Shown here: positions 43,217-52,166 of the stretch, piece after piece
Numbering within the stretch: position 1 is the stretch's first letter
Layout of the letters: each line of letters begins with the position of its first letter
From: DAISKN01 sp964553925
Lineage (GTDB): Bacteria; Acidobacteriota; Vicinamibacteria; Marinacidobacterales; SMYC01
Assembly: GCA_964553925.1 (NCBI GenBank)
Contig: CAZKNR010000202.1
Coordinates: 30,789 to 94,788, forward strand
Reading direction: 5' to 3'
DNA: 64,000 nucleotides
The notes under the pieces: generated by a model
Told to the model about the DNA's origin: nothing
The model's input: the letters and a program-made list of their open reading frames with translations, nothing else
Databases searched by the model: none
Made by a program: the position numbers and the translations under genes

Positions 43217-43747
43217 ATGGGGTTTCAGGAAGACATGGCGAAGCTGCAGAGGACGTTTCGGCTCCTCGAGCGCGAGTACGAGCAGTGGTTCTCGGGCGCT
43301 GTTCCCAAGCCCCCGACCGACACCCAGAGAGTTTGCGAGGAGATCGTCAAACGGTACAATATCAGCCCGCCGCGGAACCTTTCCGAGCAGTCCCTGTTCT
43401 CCATGCTTCAGGCGCGTTACAACACCTACTCGGAGATGTGGAATCGAAGGACCCGGCTCAAGGAAGAGGGGAGGATCCCCGGCGCACGCGAAGGGACGAA
43501 ACGAAGCGCCCCGAAGCCGGGGGCGCCGCCGCCCGCGCCTTCCGACCCGTTTCGCCAGGTCTTCGACTCGTTCGTCGCGGCGAAGCAGAAAGCGGGAGAA
43601 ACTACGACGAAGCTCAACTACGAGAGCTTCAAGAAGACGCTGGAGAAGCAGGCCGACCAGATCCGAGCCGCCAAGGGCAAGGACGTGGACTTCGGAGTCA
43701 CGATGAAAGACGGCAAGGTCTCGGTCGTCGCGCGGCCCAAGAAATGA
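43217..43747 (+). CDS. MXAN_5187 C-terminal-like coiled-coil protein
   Basis: 176 residues from ATG 43217. FRLLEREYEQWFSGAVPKPP, QRVCEEIVKRYNISPPRN, FSMLQARYNTYSEMWNRRTR follows the pattern I associate with the MXAN_5187 C-terminal family known from myxobacteria and relatives. A Pro/Ala linker and a second helical part (FRQVFDSFVAAKQKAGETTT) follow, ending in VDFGVTMKDGKVSVVARPKK. The biochemical role is unknown. It overlaps the next gene by 4 nt (ATGA). Confidence 0.6.
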   Translation: MGFQEDMAKLQRTFRLLEREYEQWFSGAVPKPPTDTQRVCEEIVKRYNISPPRNLSEQSLFSMLQARYNTYSEMWNRRTRLKEEGRIPGAREGTKRSAPKPGAPPPAPSDPFRQVFDSFVAAKQKAGETTTKLNYESFKKTLEKQADQIRAAKGKDVDFGVTMKDGKVSVVARPKK

Positions 43748-44490
43748 CGGCGCGCCGCTTCTTCGCTCCACTCCTCTTCCTCGTACTTGCGCCTTCTGAC
43801 ACCCAGGCCTGGCCCGCCGAGGCCTATCGCGGCATGGCCTACGACACCCTCGCGCTCATGCCGCCGTCTCTCGCGCGGGTGCTCACGCGGCGCGACGAGT
43901 TTCTGCTTTCGGGGGTCTCGACTCTCGAGGGCGAGACCGCGTCCCTCATCGCCCGCGACGGGCTCTCGGGACGGCTTTCCCAGGAACTGATCGACGACGT
44001 CGAGCGGCGCATCGACAGGGTCGTGCGAATGGTCGAAGGGCATCGTCCGTTCCGGGAAACCGCGGTTGAGCTCGGGAGGCTCTTGCGCATCGCCGCCGAT
44101 CTCTCCGACCCCACGGTCGTCGGGGCGGGCTCACCGGAGCTTCGCCGGGTCGCCCCTGAGTACATTCGCTTCGTGGGCCTCCATCTCACCAGGATCCCCC
44201 TGGTCCACGACGGGTCGCTTCCCTCGCCCGTCGCGGGGGCCTCGGTCAAAGGGATCCTCAGCCGGGTCGCGGAGAAGACGAGCGCTTCGATCGTCCCGCT
44301 GTCGAATGCGTTCTGGCAGGACGGTCGTGTGGTTCCCGCCACCAGTTTCGATTTCCGTTCCGTCCCCTATGCCGAGACTTCCTTGAGCTATTCCCGCGGG
44401 GTCACGGCCGCCTCCTATCTGTGGCTTTCCGCATGGACCAAGGCCAACGGGGATTTCACCGGGTACCGATTCGCCCCGAAAAAGCGCTGA
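43744..44490 (+). CDS. Exported hypothetical protein
   Basis: 248 residues with a signal peptide (TARRFFAPLLFLVLAPSDTQA) followed by WPAEAYRGMAYDTLALMPPSLARVLTRR. The start faintly recalls the S1/P1 nuclease and zinc phospholipase C fold (N-terminal Trp, all-helical), but the His/Asp ligands are not evident. It is coupled to the MXAN_5187-like gene, which suggests shared function. Family not recognised. Confidence 0.55.
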   Translation: MTARRFFAPLLFLVLAPSDTQAWPAEAYRGMAYDTLALMPPSLARVLTRRDEFLLSGVSTLEGETASLIARDGLSGRLSQELIDDVERRIDRVVRMVEGHRPFRETAVELGRLLRIAADLSDPTVVGAGSPELRRVAPEYIRFVGLHLTRIPLVHDGSLPSPVAGASVKGILSRVAEKTSASIVPLSNAFWQDGRVVPATSFDFRSVPYAETSLSYSRGVTAASYLWLSAWTKANGDFTGYRFAPKKR

Positions 44491-44535
44491 GCCCTTACCC
44501 AGGGGGGCGCGCTCCGCGTTAGAATCCCCTCTTCG

Positions 44536-46143
44536 ATGGCAGGACGACGGGCCCTCATCAGTGTGGCCGACAAGACCGGCGTCGCCGACTTCGCCCGCGA
44601 GCTCGCCTCCCGCGGATTCGAGATCGTCTCGAGCGGAGGTACTTCGAAGCTCCTCGATGAGGCGGGGGTGCTCGTGCGGCCTGTCTCCAAGGTGACGGGC
44701 TCTCCCGAGATCCTTGGAGGACGGGTGAAGACGCTCCACCCCCGCATCCATGGAGGCATACTCGCGCGGCGGAATCTGCCCTCGGATATGAAGGAGCTCG
44801 AAACCCACCAAATTACACCCGTCGATCTGGTGGTGGTCAACTTCTATCCCTTCGAAGAGACCGTCGCCAAGGGGAGCCCCCTCCACGAGATCCTCGAGAA
44901 CATCGACGTCGGCGGACCCTCGATGCTGCGCGCCGCCGCCAAGAACTTCGAGCACGTTCTCGCGGTGACGGATCCCGCGGACTACGCGCTGGTGCTGCGG
45001 AAGCTCGACGAGGGGCCCGAGGGGCCCGCGGGGATCGACTTAAAGACCCGGCTCCATCTCGCTCAGAAGGCGTTCCAGGCGAGCGCGCGCTACGAACAGG
45101 CGATTGCCTCGTTCGTGAGCGGTCTCGCGGCGGAACCGGACCTCAACCAAGGCGGGGCGGCGCTCACCGTCGGCGCTCCACGAGCCTTCCCCGAGACCCT
45201 CTCGCTTCGCCTCGAGAAGGCCCAGGATCTGCGCTACGGCGAGAACCCCCACCAGGCCGCCGCCTTTTATCGCGATTGCGGTTCAGCGCAGCCCCTCGGG
45301 ATCGCGGGCGCCGTGCAGCTCCACGGGAAGGAGCTTTCGTACAACAACATTCTCGACCTCGACGCCGCCTGGCGCCTGGTGCGTGAGCTTCCTTCGGCGC
45401 GTGCGGCCGCCGCCGTCATCAAGCACACCAATCCCTGCGGCGCCGCGCTGGGGGATAATCTTCGCGAAGCCTACGTGCGCGCGCGGGCGACGGACCCCGT
45501 CTCTGCCTTCGGCGGCATCGTGGCACTGAATCGCGGAGTCGACGTAGCGACCGCCGAGGAGCTCTCGTCGACGTTTCTGGAGGCCCTGGTCGCCCCCGGT
45601 TTCGATCCGGAGGCCATCGAGATCCTCTCCCAGAAGAAGAGCCTCCGCCTCATGAAAATCGATGAACCCGCGCCGCCCCCATGGACCGGCTTCAACCTCT
45701 CCCGCGTTCTCGGCGGACTCCTGGTTCAGGACTGGGACCGCGAGGACGAGGGGTCTATCGAGCTCCGCGTCGTGACCGAGAGGCCGCCGACGGAGAGGGA
45801 GGTCGAAGAGCTGCGCTTCGCCTGGATCGTCGCGAAGCACGTGAAGTCGAACGCGATCGTGCTGGCCCGCGACGAGGCTCTTTTGGGCGTCGGCGCGGGT
45901 CAAATGAGCCGGGTCGACTCCTGCCGGATCGCGATTCAGAAGGCGGGGGGAACGGTCAAAGTGGCGGTCGCGGCATCCGACGCGTTCTTTCCGTTCCGCG
46001 ACGGGATAGACGTCCTGGCGGAAGCAGGCGTCGAGGCCGTGATCCAGCCCGGCGGCTCGGTGCGAGACGAAGAAGTCATCGCCGCCTGCAACGAGCGGGG
46101 TTTAGCGATGGTCTTCACCGGGAGGCGGCACTTCAGGCATTAG
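44536..46143 (+). CDS. purH: Bifunctional AICAR transformylase / IMP cyclohydrolase
   Basis: 535 residues. The N-terminal MGS-like cyclohydrolase has RALISVADKTGVADFARELA, SSGGTSKLLDEAGV and RVKTLHPRIHGGILAR. The transformylase part has LRYGENPHQAAAFYR, KELSYNNILDLDAAW, VIKHTNPCGAA (catalytic Lys-His) and ends VFTGRRHFRH. These are the last two steps to IMP. A doubled 9-nt unit at 45010 gives EGPEGP in a loop. TAGAAT at 44521-44526 may be its -10 box. Confidence 0.96.
   Translation: MAGRRALISVADKTGVADFARELASRGFEIVSSGGTSKLLDEAGVLVRPVSKVTGSPEILGGRVKTLHPRIHGGILARRNLPSDMKELETHQITPVDLVVVNFYPFEETVAKGSPLHEILENIDVGGPSMLRAAAKNFEHVLAVTDPADYALVLRKLDEGPEGPAGIDLKTRLHLAQKAFQASARYEQAIASFVSGLAAEPDLNQGGAALTVGAPRAFPETLSLRLEKAQDLRYGENPHQAAAFYRDCGSAQPLGIAGAVQLHGKELSYNNILDLDAAWRLVRELPSARAAAAVIKHTNPCGAALGDNLREAYVRARATDPVSAFGGIVALNRGVDVATAEELSSTFLEALVAPGFDPEAIEILSQKKSLRLMKIDEPAPPPWTGFNLSRVLGGLLVQDWDREDEGSIELRVVTERPPTEREVEELRFAWIVAKHVKSNAIVLARDEALLGVGAGQMSRVDSCRIAIQKAGGTVKVAVAASDAFFPFRDGIDVLAEAGVEAVIQPGGSVRDEEVIAACNERGLAMVFTGRRHFRH
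45010..45027. repeat. 9-nt tandem repeat, 2 copies, in purH
   Basis: GAGGGGCCC twice without a gap, encoding EGPEGP in a non-conserved loop. Confidence 0.75.
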
Positions 46144-46163
46144 AAAAGAAAATACACCAGGTT

Positions 46164-47150
46164 CTAGCTGCCTGCGGTGGCGAGGAGATCTTCGGGATTC
46201 ACCGTTGCCGTTCCCAGCTTTCCCACCACGATTCCCGCGGCGCGGTTCGAAAGATCCGCGGCGCGAGGGAGGCTCTCGCGGCAAGCGAGAGCGAGGGCGG
46301 CGGTCGCGATCACCGTGTCCCCGGCGCCAGTGACGTCGAACACCTCGCGGGCGGAAGTCGCGATGTGGAGCGCCGGCCTCTCCCGTTCGTAGAGCGACAT
46401 CCCCAGCTCCCCGCGGGTGATGAGGACGGCCTCGCATTCGAGCTCCTCCAGAATCTTTCCCGCGGCGAGCTCGAGGTCCCCTTCGGAGCGAACTTCGATG
46501 CCGGTGAACCGAGCGGCCTCGTTCGAGTTGGGAGTGACGAGCGTGACTCCGCGATAGAGCCGGTAGCGATGGACCTTGGGGTCGACGAGAATCGGAACTC
46601 CGCGGTCCTTCGAAGCCGCGATCGCCCGCTCGATGACCTTCGGGGTGAGGGTGCCCTTGGAGTAGTCCGAGAGCACCAGCGCTTTCGAGCGAGAGACGAC
46701 GTCTTCGAGACGGGCGAGGGTCCTCGCCTCGACCTCGCCCGCGATGTCGTCCGTCGACTCCCAGTCGGCGCGCACTACCTGCTGGCTGTGGGCGATGATT
46801 CTGGTTTTGACCGTGGTGCGCCGCGAGGGGTCGGTGATAACCGCCTCCGCCGAGAGCCCGCGCTCGCCGAGGGCGTGCCTCAGGGCGCCCGCCGCCTCGT
46901 CGGCCCCGACGATGCCGAGAAGGAGGGGACTCGCGCCGAGGCTCGCCAGGTTTCTCGCGACGTTGGCCGCGCCCCCGAGGTGGTAGTCCTCACGCTCGAT
47001 CGTGACCACCGGGACCGGCGCCTCGGGAGAGATCCGCGATACTTTGCCCCACACGAAGCGGTCGAGCATCACGTCGCCCACGACTCCCACGACCTTGCCG
47101 CGGCTACGTTCGAGGAAGTCTCTGATCTCCGCGGCGTCCACCGGCTTCAC
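46164..47150 (-). CDS. D-glycero-beta-D-manno-heptose-7-phosphate kinase (RfaE1/HldA type)
   Basis: 328 residues from GTG 47150, PfkB family. VVGDVMLDRFVWGKVSRISPEAPVP is the RfaE1 signature, then HLGGAANVARNLASLGA and the catalytic FDVTGAGDTVIATAALAL. It lacks the C-terminal nucleotidyltransferase half of E. coli HldE, so the adenylylation step needs another protein. The start overlaps the O-antigen ligase stop (GTGA), consistent with lipopolysaccharide assembly. Confidence 0.9.
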   Translation of the reverse strand: MKPVDAAEIRDFLERSRGKVVGVVGDVMLDRFVWGKVSRISPEAPVPVVTIEREDYHLGGAANVARNLASLGASPLLLGIVGADEAAGALRHALGERGLSAEAVITDPSRRTTVKTRIIAHSQQVVRADWESTDDIAGEVEARTLARLEDVVSRSKALVLSDYSKGTLTPKVIERAIAASKDRGVPILVDPKVHRYRLYRGVTLVTPNSNEAARFTGIEVRSEGDLELAAGKILEELECEAVLITRGELGMSLYERERPALHIATSAREVFDVTGAGDTVIATAALALACRESLPRAADLSNRAAGIVVGKLGTATVNPEDLLATAGS

Positions 47151-48352
47151 TCGGTCCGTTCTCGCTCGAGGATCGACGGGACGCTCATGGCGAAAAGAAA
47201 CAGCATCTGAAACTCCGAATCGCCGAAGTTGTACTCGAAGAGGCCCGCGACGAGCCCGGAAACGACGACGGCAAGCGCTCCGGCGGCGAGGGCTCGCGCC
47301 GTCCCTCGAGCCTTCGTCCGGCGGAGCTCACGGACGGCGAGGAACAAGCTCGCGCCGACGAACCAAAGGAAAACCGAGAGCGCCGGAAGCCCCCTCTCGG
47401 CGGCGACCTGGATGAGGTTGTTGTGCAAATGAGGGTTGTCGTGCCGAAAGGCGTCCGGCTCGACATAGATGGGATAGACCTCGGAGACCATCTCCGGCCC
47501 GACGCCGAAGAAAGGGTGATTCCTCACGATTCGCGAGCCGGCCTCGAGCATGTAGACCCGGTCCAGGCCCGACGTGTCGGGCCGCACCAGAGTGAGAATA
47601 CGACGCTCGATGTCCCCCGAGAGAACGGCTGCCAAGACCGCCGCGAGGAGAGGCGCCACGAGCACGAGCCTCCGGTCTTTCAGGAAGAGAAGGAAGAGGC
47701 CGGCGACGAGCGTGCCAATCCAGGCGCTCCTTGTGAGCGAGAGGACGAGAGCGCACTCGATCAGAAAGAAGCTTCCCAGGAAGAACCACCGATGCCGCGC
47801 TCGCGGTGAGGAGAACAAGAACCCCGCGAGAGCGAGGAGGCCGGCTCCCATGAGAAGCCCCGAGTAGGTCATATAGTGCCCGACGAAGCCGTGGATCCGA
47901 TGGTTGATGTCCGAAAGATCGCCGAACCGGTACTGCCACAGGCCTACGAGGGCGGAGGCGTCCGCGACGGCGACGAGCAGCACCACCAGGCTCTCGAGGG
48001 TCTCCCGCTTGCGGACGCTACTGACCAGAAGATAGGGCACCACGAGGAGGAGCAGTTCCTTCGTCGCCGGGAAGCTTCTGCGGGGGTCGAAGGAGAACCA
48101 GGCGGAGGCGAGCGTGAGGACGGCGTAGAGCGCGAACGGAACGTCGTAGGGAAGAGAGGGCGCGCGCACTTCGTCGCGGGACATGAGGTAAAGCCAGACA
48201 AGGACGAGGATCGCCAGCACGATCTGGGATGCCGCGATCGAGATCTGGACGAGGGCGAGCCAGAGGGCGATTCCGTAGACGAAGGAGGACTCCCCGTTCA
48301 GAAAGCCCGACCGGACGCGGGGAAGAAACCAGCTCCGGGCTTCGGCGGTCAT
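47147..48352 (-). CDS. O-antigen ligase / polymerase family membrane protein
   Basis: 401 residues from ATG 48352, about 11-12 hydrophobic segments. The periplasmic loop near residues 270-330 has GLDRVYMLEAGSRIVRNHPFFGVGPEM and then HLHNNLIQVAAERGLPAL, the Wzy/WaaL pattern with the conserved H-N-x-x-(I/L/F). It would join or polymerise O-antigen on a lipid carrier or lipid A core. The frame stays open into the antisense of the TPR gene; that part is not coding. It is divergent from the TPR gene. Confidence 0.87.
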   Translation of the reverse strand: MTAEARSWFLPRVRSGFLNGESSFVYGIALWLALVQISIAASQIVLAILVLVWLYLMSRDEVRAPSLPYDVPFALYAVLTLASAWFSFDPRRSFPATKELLLLVVPYLLVSSVRKRETLESLVVLLVAVADASALVGLWQYRFGDLSDINHRIHGFVGHYMTYSGLLMGAGLLALAGFLFSSPRARHRWFFLGSFFLIECALVLSLTRSAWIGTLVAGLFLLFLKDRRLVLVAPLLAAVLAAVLSGDIERRILTLVRPDTSGLDRVYMLEAGSRIVRNHPFFGVGPEMVSEVYPIYVEPDAFRHDNPHLHNNLIQVAAERGLPALSVFLWFVGASLFLAVRELRRTKARGTARALAAGALAVVVSGLVAGLFEYNFGDSEFQMLFLFAMSVPSILERERTE

Positions 48353-48422
48353 GCGCGAGTAGCATATCAACGATCGAAGGGTCGAGGCCGCAAGGAGCCG
48401 GGCTTGGGCCAAATCTCGGAGG

Positions 48423-48428
48423 TATAAT
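48423..48428 (+). promoter_or_regulatory. -10 box upstream of the TPR gene
   Basis: A perfect TATAAT, 17 nt before the ATG at 48446, with GGGAGAGG (48434-48441) between them. The -35 is poor, and the leader would be only about 10 nt. Confidence 0.45.
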
Positions 48429-48445
48429 CGAGTGGGAGAGGCTTC

Positions 48446-50377
48446 ATGAAAGACATTCCGCTCTGGTCCGCCTTTGTCGTCCTCGCCGCGAGCGCTGGCG
48501 CCCAGGAGGCGCCAGCGCCGCCCGTACAGGCCGTACAGGGAGAGGCTTATTACTACTTCTGCCTCGCCCGCATGGCCGAGATGCAGATGCAAGCCGAGAC
48601 CGCCGTCTCCAACTACCAGCAGGCGATCCGTCTCGACCCGAAAGCTGCCTACCCCCACGTGGCGCTCGCGGACCTCTATCAGCGGATGCGGCAGGTGGAC
48701 AAGGCGCTCGAAAGCGCCAAAAGAGCGGTCGAGCTCGGTCCCGACGTCGCCGCCGCTCACCGGACGCTGGGCGAGGTTTACTTCGCGCTTCTCCGCAGCG
48801 GCGGTAGCCCCGATCTCGCGCCGATCGCGATCCAGGCCTACCGCGACACGATTCGGCTCGACCCTTCGGACACCCAGACCCGAAGCAGCCTCGGGCGGCT
48901 CCTTCTCGCGAATCGGCAGCCGGCGGAGGCAGCGGTTCAGCTCGAGGAAGTGGTAAGGCTCGAGCCGAGTGCGTACTACGACATGACGCTCCTCGCCCAG
49001 ATCCGCCAGAACGAGGGAGACAGCGCACGAGCGATTCAGCTCTTGAAGCAATCGCTCGGCCTCGAGCCGGCCCAGCCCGAGGCGCGCGAGCGGCTCGCCG
49101 CCCTCCTCCAGACGGAGGAGCGTTTCGGAGAGCTCGCCGATCTCTATCAAAGCGCGGTCCAGGGGGATGAGACGGACGTCGAATCCCGGATCCGATACGC
49201 CGACGCGCTCGCGAACGCCGGCCGCCTGAACGAAGCCGTGTCCGAGTTCGAGACGGCGCTCGAGGGCGACCCCGCGAACCTGATTGCCACGGTGGGTCTC
49301 GCGATGGTGCATCGCGAGCTCAAGAATTTCGGCGAGGCCGAGAAGCTCCTCGAGAAGGCGCTCCAGTCGGAGCCGGGGCACGTCCTCGCCCGTTACACCC
49401 TCGCGGGGATTTACGAGGAGAGGCGCGAGCTCGACAAAGCCATCGTCGAGTGGAAGAAGCTTCTCGAGCTCCCGGGGGAAGGCAAGGAAGCGGATACCCG
49501 GCGGGCCGAGTATTGGGCCCACCTGGGGTTTGCCTACGGCGAGCTCGAGAGGCACGAGGACTCGGTCCAGGCGTTCGAGAAGGCGAACGGGCTCGCGCAG
49601 GGAGAAGAGCGCTATGAAGTCTTCTATCTCCAGGCGCTTCTCGCGGCCGATCGTCCCAAAGACGCGCAGGTGTTTCTCGGGCAGGCGCTCGAGCGGCATC
49701 CCTCGAGCCCGAGGCTCCGGCTTCTCGAGACCCGGGTACTGGATGCGAACGGGAAGTCGGGCGAAGCCATCGAGAAAGCCCTTGCCCTTTCGGCCGAAGA
49801 GCCCGCCGACGAGATGCGGATCCAGGGCGTAGTTGACCTGTACCAGAGGCAGAAGGCTTTCTCCGGCGCCGAGCGGTTCCTGCGCGAGAAGCTCGAGCGA
49901 ATGCCGGACAACGTGGGCATCTTGTTCCAGCTGGGGGCGGTGCTCGAGCAGCAGAGGAAATTCGACGAGGCCGAAGCTCAGTTCGAGAAGGTGCTGGCGC
50001 TCGAGCCTGAGAGCGCCGCGACCCTGAACTACCTGGGGTACATGCTCGCCGATCGCGGTCGCGACCTCGATCAATCGCTCGACTACGTGACCCGGGCCCT
50101 CGAGCAGGATCCCCACAACGGGGCTTATCTCGACAGTCTCGGCTGGGTCTATTTCAAGATGGGCCGGCTGGACCTGGCCGAAGACAACCTGCTGAAAGCG
50201 CTGAAAAGCCTTCGGCTGACGGGGGTGGTTTACGATCACCTCGGAGACCTGTACTTCCGGAAGGGAGATCGCGAGCAAGCGGTCGGCTACTGGCAGAAGG
50301 CGCTGGATCAGGAAGACGACGAGCTCGAGAAAGACGAGGTGGTCAAGAAGATCGAGGAAGCTACGTCGCCCCGATGA
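48446..50377 (+). CDS. Exported TPR-repeat protein
   Basis: 643 residues with a signal peptide (DIPLWSAFVVLAASAGA) and about 14 tetratricopeptide repeats, for example AVSNYQQAIRLDPKAAYPHV, AEAQFEKVLALEPESAATLN and SLDYVTRALEQDPHNGAYLD. It most likely forms a periplasmic scaffold for envelope assembly. It overlaps the LolB-like lipoprotein gene by 4 nt, which makes lipoprotein or outer-membrane handling plausible. A strong hairpin lies in the signal-peptide codons. Confidence 0.88.
   Translation: MKDIPLWSAFVVLAASAGAQEAPAPPVQAVQGEAYYYFCLARMAEMQMQAETAVSNYQQAIRLDPKAAYPHVALADLYQRMRQVDKALESAKRAVELGPDVAAAHRTLGEVYFALLRSGGSPDLAPIAIQAYRDTIRLDPSDTQTRSSLGRLLLANRQPAEAAVQLEEVVRLEPSAYYDMTLLAQIRQNEGDSARAIQLLKQSLGLEPAQPEARERLAALLQTEERFGELADLYQSAVQGDETDVESRIRYADALANAGRLNEAVSEFETALEGDPANLIATVGLAMVHRELKNFGEAEKLLEKALQSEPGHVLARYTLAGIYEERRELDKAIVEWKKLLELPGEGKEADTRRAEYWAHLGFAYGELERHEDSVQAFEKANGLAQGEERYEVFYLQALLAADRPKDAQVFLGQALERHPSSPRLRLLETRVLDANGKSGEAIEKALALSAEEPADEMRIQGVVDLYQRQKAFSGAERFLREKLERMPDNVGILFQLGAVLEQQRKFDEAEAQFEKVLALEPESAATLNYLGYMLADRGRDLDQSLDYVTRALEQDPHNGAYLDSLGWVYFKMGRLDLAEDNLLKALKSLRLTGVVYDHLGDLYFRKGDREQAVGYWQKALDQEDDELEKDEVVKKIEEATSPR
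48492..48518. repeat. 11-bp perfect inverted repeat in the TPR signal-peptide codons
   Basis: GCGCTGGCGCC - CAGGA - GGCGCCAGCGC. All 11 pairs are Watson-Crick and nearly all G-C, some 45 nt after the ATG. It may slow early translation; no known riboregulator matches. Confidence 0.7.
48532..48549. repeat. 9-nt tandem repeat, 2 copies, in the TPR gene
   Basis: CCGTACAGG twice without a gap, just after the inverted repeat, encoding the V-Q-A/V-Q-G duplication of the mature N-terminus. Confidence 0.75.
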
Positions 50378-51192
50378 ACCCCCGCGCTCCGCGGTCCCAA
50401 CGGTTCTTCTTCCTCTTTTTGCTTTTCTCCGGGTGCGCTCGCGCTCCCCGAGCGCCCGAGGCGCTTCCGCCGCCGGTGCCGATGGAAGCCATCGAGATTT
50501 CCTCTCTCCTCGACGAGCTGAAGCGTCAGGCCGAATCGGTTCGGCGGTATCAGGGGCTGGTGCGGGTGCGCGGCCGGGCTCGAGGTGGCGGCTTCGATGC
50601 GCGGCTCGCGGTTTTCTTCGAGCGTCCCGATCGGCTGCGCGTGGAGCTTCTCGGCGCTTTCGGAGCGACGAGGTGGAGTGCCGTCGCGGGCCGGGAGGAG
50701 ATCACCGCCTACTTTCCAGGGCGGCGGCATTATCTCCGGGAGCCGGACGTCGGCGAAGTGGTCGCGAGGCTTCTCGGGCTCCGGCTCCGAACCGAGGACA
50801 TGATGGCGGCTCTCTCCGGAGTGGGCGTATCGCTCGACACCTCGACGCCTGCACTTGGATATCGCCGAGGTGCTACGCGGTTCCTCGAGCTCGAGACCCC
50901 GCCGAAGCGGATCCTAGAGCTGAACGCCGAGGGTCAGGTGGTTTCGGCCCAGTCAGAGAGTTACCGCGTCTCTTATCCCGGCTCCTGGAAGCGCCGCGGC
51001 CGGCCGTTTCCGGACGAGCTCACGATCGAGAACGAGAGCGTGCGAGCGCGCCTCGAAACGAACGAGGTCGACGTGAACGTCGAGCTCGACGCCGAGACGT
51101 TCCACCTCGAGATCCCCGCGGATGCGGAGCGTCTTCGTCCGGCGGAGATAGACGGGGAGGCGGTTTTCGTCCTTGGCCGGGAGCCGTCGTGA
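50374..51192 (+). CDS. LolB-like / DUF4292-type outer-membrane lipoprotein
   Basis: 272 residues. Signal peptide FFFLFLLFSGCAR ends in a lipobox (L-F-S-G-C). The body looks like a LolB/LolA beta barrel: VRVRGRARGGGFDARLAVFF, PDRLRVELLGAFGATRWSAV, GREEITAYFPGRRHYLREPD. LolB receives lipoproteins from LolA and inserts them in the outer membrane. Support comes from position: lolB lies directly before ispE in many proteobacteria. It overlaps both neighbours by 4 nt. Confidence 0.72.
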   Translation: MNPRAPRSQRFFFLFLLFSGCARAPRAPEALPPPVPMEAIEISSLLDELKRQAESVRRYQGLVRVRGRARGGGFDARLAVFFERPDRLRVELLGAFGATRWSAVAGREEITAYFPGRRHYLREPDVGEVVARLLGLRLRTEDMMAALSGVGVSLDTSTPALGYRRGATRFLELETPPKRILELNAEGQVVSAQSESYRVSYPGSWKRRGRPFPDELTIENESVRARLETNEVDVNVELDAETFHLEIPADAERLRPAEIDGEAVFVLGREPS

Positions 51193-52100
51193 TCAAGCTC
51201 CGCGCCTGCGCGAAGGTCAACCTCGGGCTCGAAGTGCTGAGGCGGCGCGAAGACGGATACCACGAGATTCGGACCATCCTGCAGACGGTCGACTTCGGGG
51301 ACGAGATCAGCTTGAAGCAAGCGGACTCGGGCATTCGCTTGACCACGAACGACCCCGCGCTCGGAACCGGGAGCGACAACCTCGTCTATCGCGCGGCGAG
51401 CCTTCTCGCCGAGACCGCCGGTTACCGCGGCGGGGCGTTTATCCATCTCGAAAAGCGAGTGCCTCCCGGCAAAGGCCTCGGCGGCGGAAGCTCGGATGCC
51501 GCGGCGACGCTCGTCGCCCTCGACCGGCTCTGGAATACCCGCGCCGCGCCTCAGGATCTGAACCGGCTCGCGACCTCGATCGGAATGGACGTCCCCTTTT
51601 TTCTCCATGGGGGTACGGCGCTCGCCGTTTCGCGCGGCGACGAGGTCTATCCGCTCGAAGCACCGGCCGACTTACCCATCGTGTTGATATTGCCGGACTT
51701 TTCCATCTCGACCGCCGAAGCATATGGCAATTTGCGGTTGACAAAACGGGAAGCCGGTCTTAAACTCCTGCACTTCGCGTGGAACCTTCCCGAGGTTCGA
51801 GTCGGACTGAGAGATCTGGTGAACGATCTGGAGAGTGCAGCCGGAGATCGGTTCGATTCCATCCAAGAATACAAACGACTCCTTCTGGATCTGGGCGCGA
51901 CGAGCTCGATGATGTCGGGAAGCGGTTCCTCCGTATTCGGAATCTTTCATGATGAAGCCTCGGCCGGGGACGCGGCGCGTTCTCTGGGCCTTCGCGGTAT
52001 CCGGGCCATCGCCACGAAGACAATCGGCGGCCGGGCCTATCGAGCGGAGCGGCTGAAACAGTTGGATAACGTACGAAGCGAGGAGGCGAGCGAGCCCTGA
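51189..52100 (+). CDS. ispE: 4-diphosphocytidyl-2-C-methyl-D-erythritol kinase
   Basis: 303 residues from GTG 51189 (GTGA overlap). GHMP kinase: CAKVNLGLEVLRRREDGYHEI, ATP loop VPPGKGLGGGSSDAAATL, and GSGSSVFGIF at the C-terminus. It is the fourth enzyme of the MEP isoprenoid route; ispD and ispF lie at 61-62 kb. Confidence 0.94.
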   Translation: MIKLRACAKVNLGLEVLRRREDGYHEIRTILQTVDFGDEISLKQADSGIRLTTNDPALGTGSDNLVYRAASLLAETAGYRGGAFIHLEKRVPPGKGLGGGSSDAAATLVALDRLWNTRAAPQDLNRLATSIGMDVPFFLHGGTALAVSRGDEVYPLEAPADLPIVLILPDFSISTAEAYGNLRLTKREAGLKLLHFAWNLPEVRVGLRDLVNDLESAAGDRFDSIQEYKRLLLDLGATSSMMSGSGSSVFGIFHDEASAGDAARSLGLRGIRAIATKTIGGRAYRAERLKQLDNVRSEEASEP

Positions 52101-52120
52101 AAGTCCCGTTCGCCCTCACC

Positions 52121-52149
52121 GCGCCATCCGTACCAGGGCCATCCGTACC
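52121..52149. repeat. 15-nt tandem duplication in the spoVG leader
   Basis: GCCATCCGTACCAGG then GCCATCCGTACCAG, period 15, ending 3 nt before the AAGGAG ribosome site of spoVG. It may affect spacing or leader structure. Confidence 0.75.
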
Positions 52150-52166
52150 AGAGAAGGAGAGCTCCG

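Noticed and set aside
48353..50278. Open minus-strand frame continuing from the O-antigen ligase gene across the whole TPR gene (over 1000 codons in all).
   Set aside because: It is antisense to a clear TPR protein, its composition is typical of GC-rich shadow frames, and the ligase family starts near 48352.
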